Shown: piece by piece, positions 46,192 to 55,113 of the stretch
How the letters are laid out: each line of letters opens with the position of its first letter
Position numbering within the stretch: position 1 is the stretch's first letter
Assembly: GCA_016124615.1 (NCBI GenBank)
Contig: WGNF01000004.1
Span: 248,001 to 312,000, forward strand
Length of the DNA stretch: 64,000 bases
Direction of reading: 5' to 3'
Source of the DNA: Paracoccaceae bacterium
GTDB taxonomy: Bacteria > Pseudomonadota > Alphaproteobacteria > Rhodobacterales > Rhodobacteraceae
The notes under the pieces: model-generated
What the model was told of the DNA's origin: nothing
Database searches by the model: none
Seen by the model: only the letters and a program-made list of their open reading frames with translations
Made by a program: the position numbers and the translations under genes

Positions 46192-46578
46192 ATGCTCGAC
46201 CACATCGGCCTGACCGTTGCTGATTTCGTCCGCGCGCGGGCGTTCTACACCGCCGCGCTGGCGCCGCTGTCGCTGGCGGTGATGATGGAGGTCACGGCGG
46301 CGGAAACCGGTGGCCCTGCCTATGCCGGGTTCGGCGCCGACCGCAAACCGTTCTTCTGGATCTACGGCGGCCCACGCGCCTCGGGCCCGTTGCACGTCGC
46401 CTTTGCCGCCGCCAGCCGCGCCGAGGTCGATGCCTTCTATCGCGCCGCGATGGCGGCAGGCGCGACAGACAACGGCGCGCCCGGTTTGCGCCCGCATTAC
46501 CACCCGAACTACTACGGCGCCTTCGTGCTCGACCCCGACGGCAACAACATCGAGGCGGTCTGCCACCGGCCCGAATAG
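46192..46578 (+). CDS. VOC (glyoxalase/bleomycin resistance) family protein
   Basis: A 128-residue vicinal-oxygen-chelate protein. MLDHIGLTVADFVRARAFYTAA at the start (first metal His), HVAFAAASRAEVDAFYRAAM in the second half, and the C-terminal YYGAFVLDPDGNNIEAVCHRPE with the last metal Glu are typical. These are metal-dependent lyases, dioxygenases or resistance proteins; the substrate cannot be told. RBS-like GGGGGA precedes the ATG. Confidence 0.9.
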   Translation: MLDHIGLTVADFVRARAFYTAALAPLSLAVMMEVTAAETGGPAYAGFGADRKPFFWIYGGPRASGPLHVAFAAASRAEVDAFYRAAMAAGATDNGAPGLRPHYHPNYYGAFVLDPDGNNIEAVCHRPE

Positions 46579-46675
46579 CCCGGCACGCTGCACTGCGGCT
46601 TTACGCTTGGCAGAGTCGCGGAACTGACGATAGACTTTGCCCGAAGGCGCCAGAGCGCCGTGCTGGGAGGCCACC

Positions 46676-48148
46676 ATGTTCCGCAAACTGACCCTCACCG
46701 TCGCCGTGTTGGCGCTGTCCGCCGGTGCCGCGCTGGCCGCGAAGGACTCGATCACCGTCGGCATGGTGCTGGAGCCGCCGATCCTCGACCCCACCGCAGG
46801 CGCCGCCGCCGCGATCAAGGAAGTCACCTACGCCAACATTTTCGAGGGGCTGACCCGCTTCGGCCCCGATGGCGCGATCAAGCCCGACCTTGCCAAAAGC
46901 TGGGACGTGAGCCCGGACGGCAAGGTCTGGACCTTCCATCTGCAGACCGGCGTGAAGTTTCAGGACGGCACGCCGTTCAGCGCCGACGATGTGAAATTCA
47001 GCTATGACCGCGCCCGCGCCGCGGATTCGCCCAACGCGCAAAAGCCGAAATACGCCGAGATCGACAGCATCGACGTGATCGACCCCGCCACCGTGCGCTT
47101 CACGCTGAAGAACCCCGACGGCAACTTCACCTTCCTCACCGCGCTTGGCGATTCCGTCATCATCTCGGCCAAGACCGTGGGCACCGACGCGACCGACCCG
47201 GTCGGCACCGGGCCGTTCAAGTTCGTCGACTGGGTCAAGGGCGACCACATCGATCTGGCGCGCAACCCGGATTACTGGGGCACGCCGGTGAAGCTGGCCA
47301 AGGCGACGTTCAAGTTCATCTCGGACCCGACGGCTGCCTATGCGGCGATGATGTCGGGCGACGTCGATGCCTTCCCGAACTTCCCCGCGCCGGAAACGCT
47401 GGACCAGTTCAAGTCGAACCCCGAGTTCAAGGTGATCATCGGCACCACCGAGGGCGAGACGATCCTTGCCATGAACAACCGCAACGCCCCCCTGAACAAC
47501 GTGAAGGTGCGTGAGGCGATCGCCCATGCGATCAACCGCAAGGACATTATCGACGGTGCGATGTTCGGCTATGGCACGCCGATCGGCACCCATTTCGCGC
47601 CGCACAACCCGGATTACGTCGACCTGACCGGCCTGTCGAACTACGACCCCGCCCTGTCGAAGAAGCTGCTGGCCGAGGCCGGGGTGACCAACCTCAAGCT
47701 GCGCCTTGCCCTGCCGCCGCCGACCTATGCCCGGCGTGGCGGCGAGATCATCCAGAACGAGCTGAAGGCCGTCGGCATCGACACCGAGGTGACGAACATG
47801 GAATGGGCCCAGTGGCTCGACCAGGTGTTCAAGCGGCATGACTTCGACCTGACCATCATCAGCCACACCGAGGCGAACGACATCGATATCTACGCCCGGC
47901 CCGACTATTACTTCGGCTACGGCAAGCCGGAGTTCGTGGCGCTGATGGACAAGCTGACGACCACCGTCGATCCGGCCGCGCGCTCTGCCCTGCTGAAAGA
48001 GGCACAGACGATGATCGCCAAGGATTACGTCAACGCCTACCTGTTCCAGCTGGCCAAGACCGGTGTCGCCAATGCCAAGATCCACGGCCTCTGGGCCAAT
48101 GCCCCGGCGCAGGCGAACGACCTGACCGACGTGTACTGGGACGAGTGA
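46676..48148 (+). CDS. ABC transporter peptide/nickel-type substrate-binding protein
   Basis: The 490-residue SBP_bac_5 family protein has a signal peptide (about 1-20, ending AGAALAAKD). It continues with VLEPPILDPTAGAAAAI, YANIFEGLTRFGPDGAIKPDLAKSW, FHLQTGVKFQDGTPFSADDVKFSYDRA (family signature), and a complete C-terminal lobe ending VYWDE. It binds an oligopeptide or similar ligand in the periplasm. No permease or ATPase genes are adjacent, so it is an orphan binding protein here. ATG 46676 gives a standard signal peptide and follows GCTGGGAGGCCACC. Confidence 0.92.
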   Translation: MFRKLTLTVAVLALSAGAALAAKDSITVGMVLEPPILDPTAGAAAAIKEVTYANIFEGLTRFGPDGAIKPDLAKSWDVSPDGKVWTFHLQTGVKFQDGTPFSADDVKFSYDRARAADSPNAQKPKYAEIDSIDVIDPATVRFTLKNPDGNFTFLTALGDSVIISAKTVGTDATDPVGTGPFKFVDWVKGDHIDLARNPDYWGTPVKLAKATFKFISDPTAAYAAMMSGDVDAFPNFPAPETLDQFKSNPEFKVIIGTTEGETILAMNNRNAPLNNVKVREAIAHAINRKDIIDGAMFGYGTPIGTHFAPHNPDYVDLTGLSNYDPALSKKLLAEAGVTNLKLRLALPPPTYARRGGEIIQNELKAVGIDTEVTNMEWAQWLDQVFKRHDFDLTIISHTEANDIDIYARPDYYFGYGKPEFVALMDKLTTTVDPAARSALLKEAQTMIAKDYVNAYLFQLAKTGVANAKIHGLWANAPAQANDLTDVYWDE

Positions 48149-48194
48149 TCCCGGCGGGCGCGCCGGATGGCGCGCCCCAACCCCTTGAACCGCC

Positions 48195-48536
48195 ATGCCC
48201 CATATTCAACGCCTCATCCCCGACGGCTTCGCCCCCGAAACCTCGCGCCCCGACGCGGGCAAGGTTCTGGCGGGCGATCCCGTCTTCACGACCTGGAGCA
48301 TCGAAGAGCGAGAGGGGCTGTTCTGCGGCATCTGGGAATGCACCCCTGGCAAGTGGCGCATCGCCTATACCGAATGGGAATACTGCCGCATCCTGTCCGG
48401 CGTCTCGGTCCTGACCGAGGATGGCGAAACGCCGATGACCCTGCGCGCGGGCGACAGCTTCATGATCCGGCCCGGCTTTACCGGAACCTGGGAAGTGCTG
48501 GAAACCACCCGCAAGGATTACGTCATCCGGGTGTGA
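48195..48536 (+). CDS. Cupin domain protein (cupin_3/DUF861-like)
   Basis: A 113-residue single-domain beta-barrel protein. IWECTPGKWRIAYTEWEYCRILSG in the first cupin motif and LRAGDSFMIRPGFTGTWEVLETTRKDYVI in the second match the DUF861/cupin_3 group, in which Trp/Glu replace the usual His-rich motif. Function is unknown in this group. The ATG lies 46 bp after the binding-protein gene and may be co-transcribed with it. Confidence 0.85.
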   Translation: MPHIQRLIPDGFAPETSRPDAGKVLAGDPVFTTWSIEEREGLFCGIWECTPGKWRIAYTEWEYCRILSGVSVLTEDGETPMTLRAGDSFMIRPGFTGTWEVLETTRKDYVIRV

Positions 48537-48619
48537 TGTGCGGCGCATTTTCTGCGCCCAACTGGCGGAAAAGCGGCTATGCTGCAGGTCTAACAGGCAT
48601 TTCCATCAGGAGAACCACC

Positions 48620-48865
48620 TTGGGCATCATCATCATGCTGATCATTGGCGCCGTCGCGGGCTGGCTCGCGGGGCAGATCGTCAGCGGCTACGGCTTCGGC
48701 CTTGGCGGCAACATCGCCGTCGGGATCGTCGGCGCGATCATCGCGGGCCTGCTGTTCCCGCGCATCGGGCTGGGCTTCGGCGGCGGCGTCATCGCCTCGA
48801 TCATCCACGCCACCATCGGCGCCGTGATCCTGCTGTACCTGCTGCGCGTCATCAAGCGCGCCTGA
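48620..48865 (+). CDS. GlsB/YeaQ/YmgE-family stress-response membrane protein
   Basis: An 81-residue three-helix protein rich in Gly and Ile, with GWLAGQIVSGYGFGLGGNIAVGIVGAIIAG, the family core (transglycosylase-associated proteins). The start is TTG 48620, which has AGGAGA 7 bp upstream and gives the usual MGIII-type N terminus. The next ATG (48635) is too far from that site. It may be induced by envelope stress, but no regulatory site is seen. Confidence 0.85.
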   Translation: MGIIIMLIIGAVAGWLAGQIVSGYGFGLGGNIAVGIVGAIIAGLLFPRIGLGFGGGVIASIIHATIGAVILLYLLRVIKRA

Positions 48866-48871
48866 GCGGTC

Positions 48872-48893
48872 GGCGCCCCTTCGCGGGGGCGCC
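48872..48893. terminator. Bidirectional stem-loop between glsB-like gene and creatinase
   Basis: GGCGCCCC / GGGGCGCC (8 bp) with a TTCGCG loop in the 41-bp gap between the convergent genes. No T-run is present on either side. Confidence 0.55.
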
Positions 48894-48906
48894 GCCATCG
48901 CTTCGC

Positions 48907-50118
48907 TTAGCCGACGACGTTGAACTCCGGCCCATAGGGGTAGTGCGTGATGTCCTCGGCGCCATCCTCGGTGATGACAAGGATATCGTGCTCGCGGTAG
49001 CCGCCCGCGCCGGGTTCGCCCTGCGGGATCGTCAGCATCGGTTCCATCGAGATTACCATGCCCGGCTCCAGCACGGTGTCGATATCCTCGCGCAGTTCCA
49101 GCCCGGCCTCGCGGCCGTAGAAGTGGCTGAGCACACCGAACGAATGGCCGTAGCCAAAGGTGCGGTATTGCAGCAATTGCCGCTCGGCCAAAAAGTCGTT
49201 GATCTGCGCGGTGACGCCCGAGCAACTGGCGCCGGGCTTCAGCAAGCTCATGCCGAATTCGTGGGCGGCGATGTTCGCCTCCCATATCCGCAGGCTGGCG
49301 GGATCGACCTCTCCCACGAACATCGTGCGTTCAAGGGCGGTGTAATAGCCTGAAATCATGGGAAAACAGTTCAGAGAAAGAATATCGCCCCGCTGCAACG
49401 TGCGCCCCGTCACCGGGTTGTGCGCGCCATCGGTGTTCAGGCCCGACTGAAACCAGACCCAGGTGTCGCGATACTCGGCGCCGGGAAAGCGGCGGGCGAT
49501 CTCGGCCTCCATCGCGTCGCGCCCGGCCATTGCCACGTCGATCTCGCGCGCGCCGGCCTTGACCGCCTCGCGGATCGCGTAGCCGCCGACATCGGCGACA
49601 TTGGCGCCTGCGCGGATCAGGTCGATCTCGGCCGAGGATTTCATCATCCGCTGCGCCATCGTGGCGGGGGCGATATCCATGCCGCGCTTCGGTTGCAGGA
49701 AGCTGTTCAGCTTTTCCGATTGCAGCAGCGTCAGGTGATCGGCCTCGCAGCCCACCGCCTTGCCGGTGCCGACGACGCTGGCGATGGCGCGCCAGTAGTT
49801 GTCGCGCTTCCAGTCGGTGTAGGTGATGTTGTCGCCGTGGCAGCGCCGCCAGGGCTGGCCCGCGTCGATGCCGGCGCTGATGGTGACACAGTTTTCCCGC
49901 GTGACAACAAGGGCATAGGGCCGCCCGAACGAGCAATAGAGAAAGCCGGAGTAATAGGCGATGTTGTGCATCGAGGTCAGCACCGCCGCATCGAGCGAGT
50001 GCAGTTCCAGGATGTCGCGCAGACCGGCAAGGCGTTCCTCGTATTCCTCGGGCGCGAACGGAAGGGCGACCTTGTCGCCATTGTGGAAGCGGTAGAACTC
50101 GGGGCGTTCAAGCGTCAT
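48907..50118 (-). CDS. Creatinase (creatine amidinohydrolase)
   Basis: A 403-residue pita-bread (M24) fold protein, the same length as the known Pseudomonas creatinase. It shares YYSGFLYCSFGRPYALVVT, QPWRR, YTDWKRDNYW, TWVWFQSGLNTDGAHNPVT with His233 as the catalytic His, ILSLNCFPMISGYYTALERTMF, and LQYRTFGYGHSFGVLSHFYG. Unlike M24 peptidases it lacks the metal-binding Asp/Glu set. It hydrolyses creatine to sarcosine and urea. ATG 50118 has GAGG 6 bp upstream. No sarcosine oxidase or creatininase gene is nearby. A GC stem-loop (50136-50159) lies in its 5' leader. Confidence 0.9.
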   Translation of the reverse strand: MTLERPEFYRFHNGDKVALPFAPEEYEERLAGLRDILELHSLDAAVLTSMHNIAYYSGFLYCSFGRPYALVVTRENCVTISAGIDAGQPWRRCHGDNITYTDWKRDNYWRAIASVVGTGKAVGCEADHLTLLQSEKLNSFLQPKRGMDIAPATMAQRMMKSSAEIDLIRAGANVADVGGYAIREAVKAGAREIDVAMAGRDAMEAEIARRFPGAEYRDTWVWFQSGLNTDGAHNPVTGRTLQRGDILSLNCFPMISGYYTALERTMFVGEVDPASLRIWEANIAAHEFGMSLLKPGASCSGVTAQINDFLAERQLLQYRTFGYGHSFGVLSHFYGREAGLELREDIDTVLEPGMVISMEPMLTIPQGEPGAGGYREHDILVITEDGAEDITHYPYGPEFNVVG

Positions 50119-50544
50119 TTCAGACCTCATGGGCCGGGGTCTGGTGCAATCCGGACCCCGAAAGGTCCCGGCGTACAGGACGGTGGCGGGATATCCGCAA
50201 GCTGCGGGGCAGCACCCCTGTGGCGACGCCATCGCCACGGCTCGGGCGCAGAATGCCGCGCGCGGGGGTGTAACGCAAGGGTGCACAAAGAGTGCGCGCG
50301 GCGTCAGCCACCTGCAAGCCTGTCGCGCCTAGGTCAGTGGCAGGCTTGGGAAACCGAAACAATTTCAGAGTGTTCGACAGAATGACTTAGGTCCCGAACG
50401 GCGCCAGACCCGGCCCATCCCCCACACACTTGACCCGACCGGCCCGATCTTCACCACCCGCCCCCGAACCGGGCGGCGAAGGCGACCTGCCGTTGAGTCC
50501 CGTTCATTCCGACAGCGTGGGCATTTTGCCCCGGAGGTTTTCTC
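50119..50544. other. 426-bp intergenic region between divergent creatinase and GT4 genes
   Basis: This gap holds the creatinase leader with a stem-loop GGGGTCTGG / CCGGACCCC (50136-50159) just before its ribosome site, and GGAGG at 50539 for the glycosyltransferase. The stretch 50360-50400 is somewhat AT-richer (AAACAATTTCAGAGTG). No convincing gene, tRNA or known riboswitch was seen. Confidence 0.6.
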
Positions 50545-51681
50545 ATGCCCGACGGTTCCGGCCGGCGCCCGCTTCGCCTTGCCCAAATCAACAGCCACTC
50601 CGACATCAACGGGGTCGTCACGAATTGTGTCGACCTCTACGCCTGTCTCGCAGAGCGCGGGCACCGGATCACACTGCTGCACCGCCCCGAGGCCTGGATC
50701 GCGCGGCAGCGATTCCCGCCGGGGGTTGCGCTGGTGCCGATGGAGATGGGGCGGCGCTTGCCCCCACGGGTCGAGATTGCCCGGATACGGCAGCTTCTGC
50801 GCGCGCGTGGGGTGGACCTGATCCATGCCCACGGCTCGATGGCCAACACGGTGGCGGCGATGCTGCGGCTGGCCGGAACGGCACCGGCTATCGCCACCGC
50901 GCACGCGCGGATCGCCAACCTGAACTATCTGTTCCTCGATGGAATGATCGCGTTGAACCCCGCGGCGGCGGCGCACTTTCGCCGCACGAACCTGATTGAC
51001 CCGCAGCGGATCAAGGTGTTGCACAACGTGTTCCGGCCCGCCGAGGTGGAGCTTTTCCGTTCGGACAGGGCACGACAGGCAGCACGGGCCGAGTTAAGGC
51101 TGCCCGCTGGTGCATTTGTACTGGGCGTCGTGGGGCATCTTGGCCGACGCAAAAACCAAAGCCTTGCCGTTCAGCTGATGGCGGCGGCAGTGCGTCGGGG
51201 GGTCGATGCGCATTGTGTGCTGATCGGGGCACAAGATGGCGACGAGACCGGGAGGGTCCGGGATGTCATGCACAATTCGTCATTGCACGATAGGGTCCAC
51301 ATGACCGGCCTGCGGACCGATGCGCGGCGTCTGATCGCGGCGTTTGATGTGCTGGTCTGTTCCTCACGCGATGAGCAATGCCCGATCGCGGTTCTGGAAG
51401 GCATGGCGCTGGACAAGCCGATCATCGCCACCGACGTCGGTTGCCTGCGCGACATGGTGGACCCCGGCCACAGCGGCGTCTTCTTTTCAGAGCAAGATAT
51501 CGGGCCTGCCACGGCATTGGTGGAACAGCTCGCCGCCAGCCCGGCGCTGCGCAGCGCCTTCGGCCAGCGGAGCCGCCACATTCTGGAAGAACGCTTCACC
51601 CCTGAGGTTGTGATCCCCGAAATCGAGGCGGTCTATCACAGCACCATCGGCCGCCGTGCGACAGCACGTCTGCAGGCCTGA
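50545..51681 (+). CDS. Glycosyltransferase family 4 protein
   Basis: The 378-residue GT-B fold enzyme has an N-terminal acceptor domain (RLAQINSHSDINGVVTNCVDLYACLAERGH, then DLIHAHGSMANTV) and a C-terminal donor domain (GVVGHLGRRKNQSLAVQLM, then the EX7E-like CPIAVLEGMALDKPIIATDVG). It would transfer a sugar from a nucleotide sugar to a cell-surface acceptor. It is not beside other polysaccharide genes. ATG 50545 follows GGAGGTTTTCTC. Confidence 0.88.
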   Translation: MPDGSGRRPLRLAQINSHSDINGVVTNCVDLYACLAERGHRITLLHRPEAWIARQRFPPGVALVPMEMGRRLPPRVEIARIRQLLRARGVDLIHAHGSMANTVAAMLRLAGTAPAIATAHARIANLNYLFLDGMIALNPAAAAHFRRTNLIDPQRIKVLHNVFRPAEVELFRSDRARQAARAELRLPAGAFVLGVVGHLGRRKNQSLAVQLMAAAVRRGVDAHCVLIGAQDGDETGRVRDVMHNSSLHDRVHMTGLRTDARRLIAAFDVLVCSSRDEQCPIAVLEGMALDKPIIATDVGCLRDMVDPGHSGVFFSEQDIGPATALVEQLAASPALRSAFGQRSRHILEERFTPEVVIPEIEAVYHSTIGRRATARLQA

Positions 51682-51692
51682 GGCACCCGGAG

Positions 51693-53105
51693 TCAGCCGT
51701 GGCTGCCCCAGGGCCCGTGGTGGCTGTCGGCGCCGTCGAGCCGGTCGAAGCCATGCGCGCCGAAGAAATCGCGCTGGCCCTGAATCAGGTTGGCGGTGGA
51801 TCGGGCGGTGCGCATCATGTCGAAATAGGCGAGCCCGGCCGACAGCGCGGGCATCGGCAGGCCGTGCACCGCCGCGGCGGCAACGGCGTTGCGCAGCGCG
51901 ACATGGGTGGCCATCAGCCGGTCGGCAAAGGCGGGGGCGAGCATCAGGTTGCGGTCGGGATGATCGGTCAGCGCCGTCGCCATGTCGTTCAGCATCGCCG
52001 AACGGATGATGCAGCCCTCGCGCCAGACGCGCGCAATGTCGGGCAGCGGCAGCGGCCAGTCGAAGGCGGCAGCGGCGGCAGAGATCATCGCGAACCCCTG
52101 CGCGTAGCACAGGATCTTGCCGCAGATCAGCGCCTGTTCCAGCGTGTCGATCGACAGCGCGCCGGTGCCAAGCCCGACGGGGGCCGCGCCGAACAGCGCC
52201 TGCCCGGCCTGCCTTTCCGGCAGACGGGCCGAGATGTTGCGGGCGGCCACAGCGGCCTCGATCACGGTGATCGGGGCGGCGAGGTGCTGCGCCTCGATCG
52301 CGGTCCAGCGGCCGGTGCCCTTTTGCCCGGCGCGATCCAGGATCATGTCAAGGATCGGGCCGCCGCCGATCGGGTCGGTTGCTGCAGCGACCTCGCCCGA
52401 GATCTCGATCAGGTAGGATTGCAGCGGCCCGGCGTTCCAGCCCTGGAACACTTCGGCGATCTCTGCCGCGCTCAGGCCCATGCCGTCACGCATGACGCCA
52501 TAAACCTCGGCGATCATCTGCATGTCGGCGTATTCGATGCCGTTGTGCACCGCCTTCACGAAATGTCCGGCGCCGCCGGGGCCCATGTAGGTCGCGCAGG
52601 GCGTACCCTCGTACTTGGCCGAAATCGCTTCGAGGATATGCGCCACGCGGTCCCAATCGGCCCGCTCGCCGCCGCCCATGATCGACGGGCCGTGGCGGGC
52701 GCCTTCCTCGCCGCCCGAGACGCCGATGCCAAGGAAGCGCGGGCCGCCCTTGGCCGCGTCGGCGGCGCGGCGGTCGGTGTCGTGGAAATTGGCGTTGCCG
52801 GCGTCGATGATCATGTCGCCGGGCGACAACAGCGGCGTCAGCGCGGCAATCTCGTCATCGACCACCGGCCCGGCGGGAACCATCAGGATGATCGCGCGCG
52901 GCGGCTTGATGGCGGCGACCAGCGCCTGAAGCGTTTCGGTCGGCGTGATGCGGGCGGCAAGATCGCCTGCGTTTTCGTGGAAGGCGCGGGTGGTGGCCAC
53001 GGTGCGGTTCCAGACCGCGATCGGGAACCCCTTTTCCGCGATGTTGAGCGCGAGCATGGCGCCCATGGTTCCAAGGCCGATCAGACCGATTTCTGCCTGG
53101 CTCAT
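51693..53105 (-). CDS. gnd: 6-phosphogluconate dehydrogenase (decarboxylating)
   Basis: A 470-residue enzyme converting 6-phosphogluconate to ribulose 5-phosphate, CO2 and NAD(P)H. IGLIGLGTMGAMLALNIAEKGF at 6-27, GIGVSGGEEGARHGPSIMGG near 127, the catalytic HFVKAVHNGIEYADMQMIAE near 180, and the C-terminal RDFFGAHGFDRLDG are complete. The start ATG 53105 overlaps the stop of the SMP-30 gene (ATGA), so both are coupled. Its product pathway begins with gluconokinase in the divergent operon nearby. Confidence 0.95.
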   Translation of the reverse strand: MSQAEIGLIGLGTMGAMLALNIAEKGFPIAVWNRTVATTRAFHENAGDLAARITPTETLQALVAAIKPPRAIILMVPAGPVVDDEIAALTPLLSPGDMIIDAGNANFHDTDRRAADAAKGGPRFLGIGVSGGEEGARHGPSIMGGGERADWDRVAHILEAISAKYEGTPCATYMGPGGAGHFVKAVHNGIEYADMQMIAEVYGVMRDGMGLSAAEIAEVFQGWNAGPLQSYLIEISGEVAAATDPIGGGPILDMILDRAGQKGTGRWTAIEAQHLAAPITVIEAAVAARNISARLPERQAGQALFGAAPVGLGTGALSIDTLEQALICGKILCYAQGFAMISAAAAAFDWPLPLPDIARVWREGCIIRSAMLNDMATALTDHPDRNLMLAPAFADRLMATHVALRNAVAAAAVHGLPMPALSAGLAYFDMMRTARSTANLIQGQRDFFGAHGFDRLDGADSHHGPWGSHG

Positions 53106-53998
53106 GGCTGTTGCTCCCCTTTGCGGTTGAGAATGACGGAATAGACACCGGTGGTCGCGGTGATGAAAAGCTGTTGCTTGGCGCGGCCGCCAAAGCAGAG
53201 GTTCGACACGACTTCCGGCACCAGAATCTTGCCCATCAGGTGGCCGTCGGGCGCAAGGCAATGCACGCCATCGGCCGCCGAGGACCACAAGTTGCCCTCA
53301 GTGTCGACGCGGATGCCATCGGCGCAGCCGGGCGCGATGGTGTGGAACACCGCGCCGCCGGTCAGCCGCCCATCGGCACCAAGGTCGAAGACCCGGATAT
53401 GCTGCGGGTCTGTGCTGAACATGCGGCCGGTGTCGGCGACGTAAAGGCGGCGTTCATCCGGGCTGAAGGCAAGGCCGTTGGGGCAGGCGAAATCGGTCAG
53501 CACCGCGGCGATTTCACCCGAGGGGGCGACGCGGTAGACGTTGCAGGGCAGTTCCTGTTCGGCCTTGAACCCCTCGTAATCGGTCATGATCCCGTAGTGC
53601 GGATCGCTGAACCAGATCGCGCCGTCAGTGGCCACGATCACGTCGTTGGGCGAATTCAAGCGCTTGCCCTTATAGCTGTCGGCGATCACGGTGATGCGGC
53701 CGTCAAGCTCGGTTCGCGTTACCCGGCGGGTGCCGTGTTCGCACGAGACCAGCCGCCCCTGCCGGTCGCGGGTGTGGCCATTGGCGTAGTTCGAGGGCGC
53801 GCGGAACGTGGTCAACCCGTGGCCCGGCGTCCAGCGCAGGATGCGGTTGTTCGGGATATCGGAAAACAGCAGGCACCCGGCATCGCCGAACCAGACCGGC
53901 CCCTCGGCCCAGTCGAAGCCGGTCGCGATCTGTTTCACCGGCGCGTTGCCGATGACATAGGCGGCAAAGGCCGGGTCGACGGTTTCGAAAAAGGACAT
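53102..53998 (-). CDS. SMP-30/gluconolactonase family protein
   Basis: The 298-residue beta-propeller protein has FDWAEGPVWFGDAGCLLFSDIPNNRILRW near the N terminus (metal Glu), NGHTRDRQGRLVSCEHGTRRVTR, LNSPNDVIVATDGAIWFSDP and FACPNGLAFSPDERRLYVADT, all typical of gluconolactonase/SMP-30 lactonases. It would open a sugar lactone such as gluconolactone. It is coupled to gnd by a 4-bp overlap. It has no signal peptide, so it is cytoplasmic. Confidence 0.9.
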   Translation of the reverse strand: MSFFETVDPAFAAYVIGNAPVKQIATGFDWAEGPVWFGDAGCLLFSDIPNNRILRWTPGHGLTTFRAPSNYANGHTRDRQGRLVSCEHGTRRVTRTELDGRITVIADSYKGKRLNSPNDVIVATDGAIWFSDPHYGIMTDYEGFKAEQELPCNVYRVAPSGEIAAVLTDFACPNGLAFSPDERRLYVADTGRMFSTDPQHIRVFDLGADGRLTGGAVFHTIAPGCADGIRVDTEGNLWSSAADGVHCLAPDGHLMGKILVPEVVSNLCFGGRAKQQLFITATTGVYSVILNRKGEQQP

Positions 53999-54076
53999 GG
54001 GTCACCTCTGCCCGTTTCAGGGCTTGGCGAGAGTTAAACCCCATTGCGCAGGCGGTGCAACGCCGGATGTGAGCGC

Positions 54077-55024
54077 TCACACAACCGCGCTTGGCAGCGG
54101 CAACCCCGCGAAATGGGCGGTCAGGTTATCGCGCATCAACTGGCCCATCGCCGCGCGCGTTTCGACCGTGGCAGAGCCGTGGTGAGGTTGCAGCAGCACG
54201 TTCCGCAGCGGCAGGAACCGCGAGTTGACGTTCGGTTCGCCCTCGAAAACGTCCAACGCGGCCCCGGCGATGGTCTGCGCCTCAAGGGCGTCCAGCAGGG
54301 CGGATTCGTCGATGTTGGCGGCGCGACTGATGTTGATCAGGCGCCCCGCGGGGCCAAGCGCGCGCAGCACCGCGGGCCCGACCACATGCCGCGTCTCGGC
54401 GGTGGCGGCGAGGGCGACGAACAGGTGATCGGACTGCGCGGCCAGGGCCACCGGGTCGGGGACATAGGCCCAATCGGCGGGCACGTCCTTGGGGCGGCGG
54501 GCGGAATAGGCGATGGGCATTCCGAAGGCGGCACAGCGCTGCGCGATGGCCGTGCCGATGCGGCCAAGGCCAAGGATGCCCGCGCGCGCGCCGCTGACAC
54601 GGTGGCGCAGCGGCGGGCCGCCAGTTGCGGCCCAGGCGCCGCTGCGCACATTGGCATCGGCGGCGACGATGCCCCGCGCCAGCGCCAGCATCATCGCCAC
54701 GGCAAGGTCGGCCACATCGTCGGTCAGCACGTCGGGGGTGTTGGTGACGCGGATGCCACGGGCCCGGCACGGCGCCAGATCAACCGCGTCATAGCCGACA
54801 CCGTAGACCGCGACGATCTGCACCCGCGGGCAGGCGGCAAGGATCGCGGCGCTGACGCCCCGGCCGCCATTGGTGGCGATGGCATCCACCAGCGGGCCGA
54901 CCGTTGCCAGCAGCGCGGGCTGGTCGGGCGCGTCGAAATAGCGGTGCACGATGAAGGCGGCATCAAGCGGGGTCTGATCCGCCTCGGGATAGGGCGTGAG
55001 TTGCAGCAGATGAGGCTTTGGCAC
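54077..55024 (-). CDS. 2-hydroxyacid dehydrogenase, possible 2-ketogluconate reductase
   Basis: A 315-residue D-isomer-specific dehydrogenase with GILGLGRIGTAIAQRCAAFGMPIAYSAR near 147-174, NISRAANIDESALLDAL and LDVFEGEP, ending with QPHHGSATVETRAAM, where His replaces the usual PHI stretch. It reduces a 2-oxoacid with NAD(P)H. In this setting 2-ketogluconate or 2,5-diketogluconate is plausible, though glyoxylate/hydroxypyruvate cannot be excluded. It is divergent from the SDR-gluconokinase pair by 89 bp. Confidence 0.85.
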   Translation of the reverse strand: MPKPHLLQLTPYPEADQTPLDAAFIVHRYFDAPDQPALLATVGPLVDAIATNGGRGVSAAILAACPRVQIVAVYGVGYDAVDLAPCRARGIRVTNTPDVLTDDVADLAVAMMLALARGIVAADANVRSGAWAATGGPPLRHRVSGARAGILGLGRIGTAIAQRCAAFGMPIAYSARRPKDVPADWAYVPDPVALAAQSDHLFVALAATAETRHVVGPAVLRALGPAGRLINISRAANIDESALLDALEAQTIAGAALDVFEGEPNVNSRFLPLRNVLLQPHHGSATVETRAAMGQLMRDNLTAHFAGLPLPSAVV

Positions 55025-55113
55025 GGGCGCGGGCTCCGGTGCTTGACGTTGCGGGGTGGGGTTACCTAAACGGGAGGGGCCGCGCGTGTCGAGGCGGAAA
55101 GCAGGAGGCGGGA

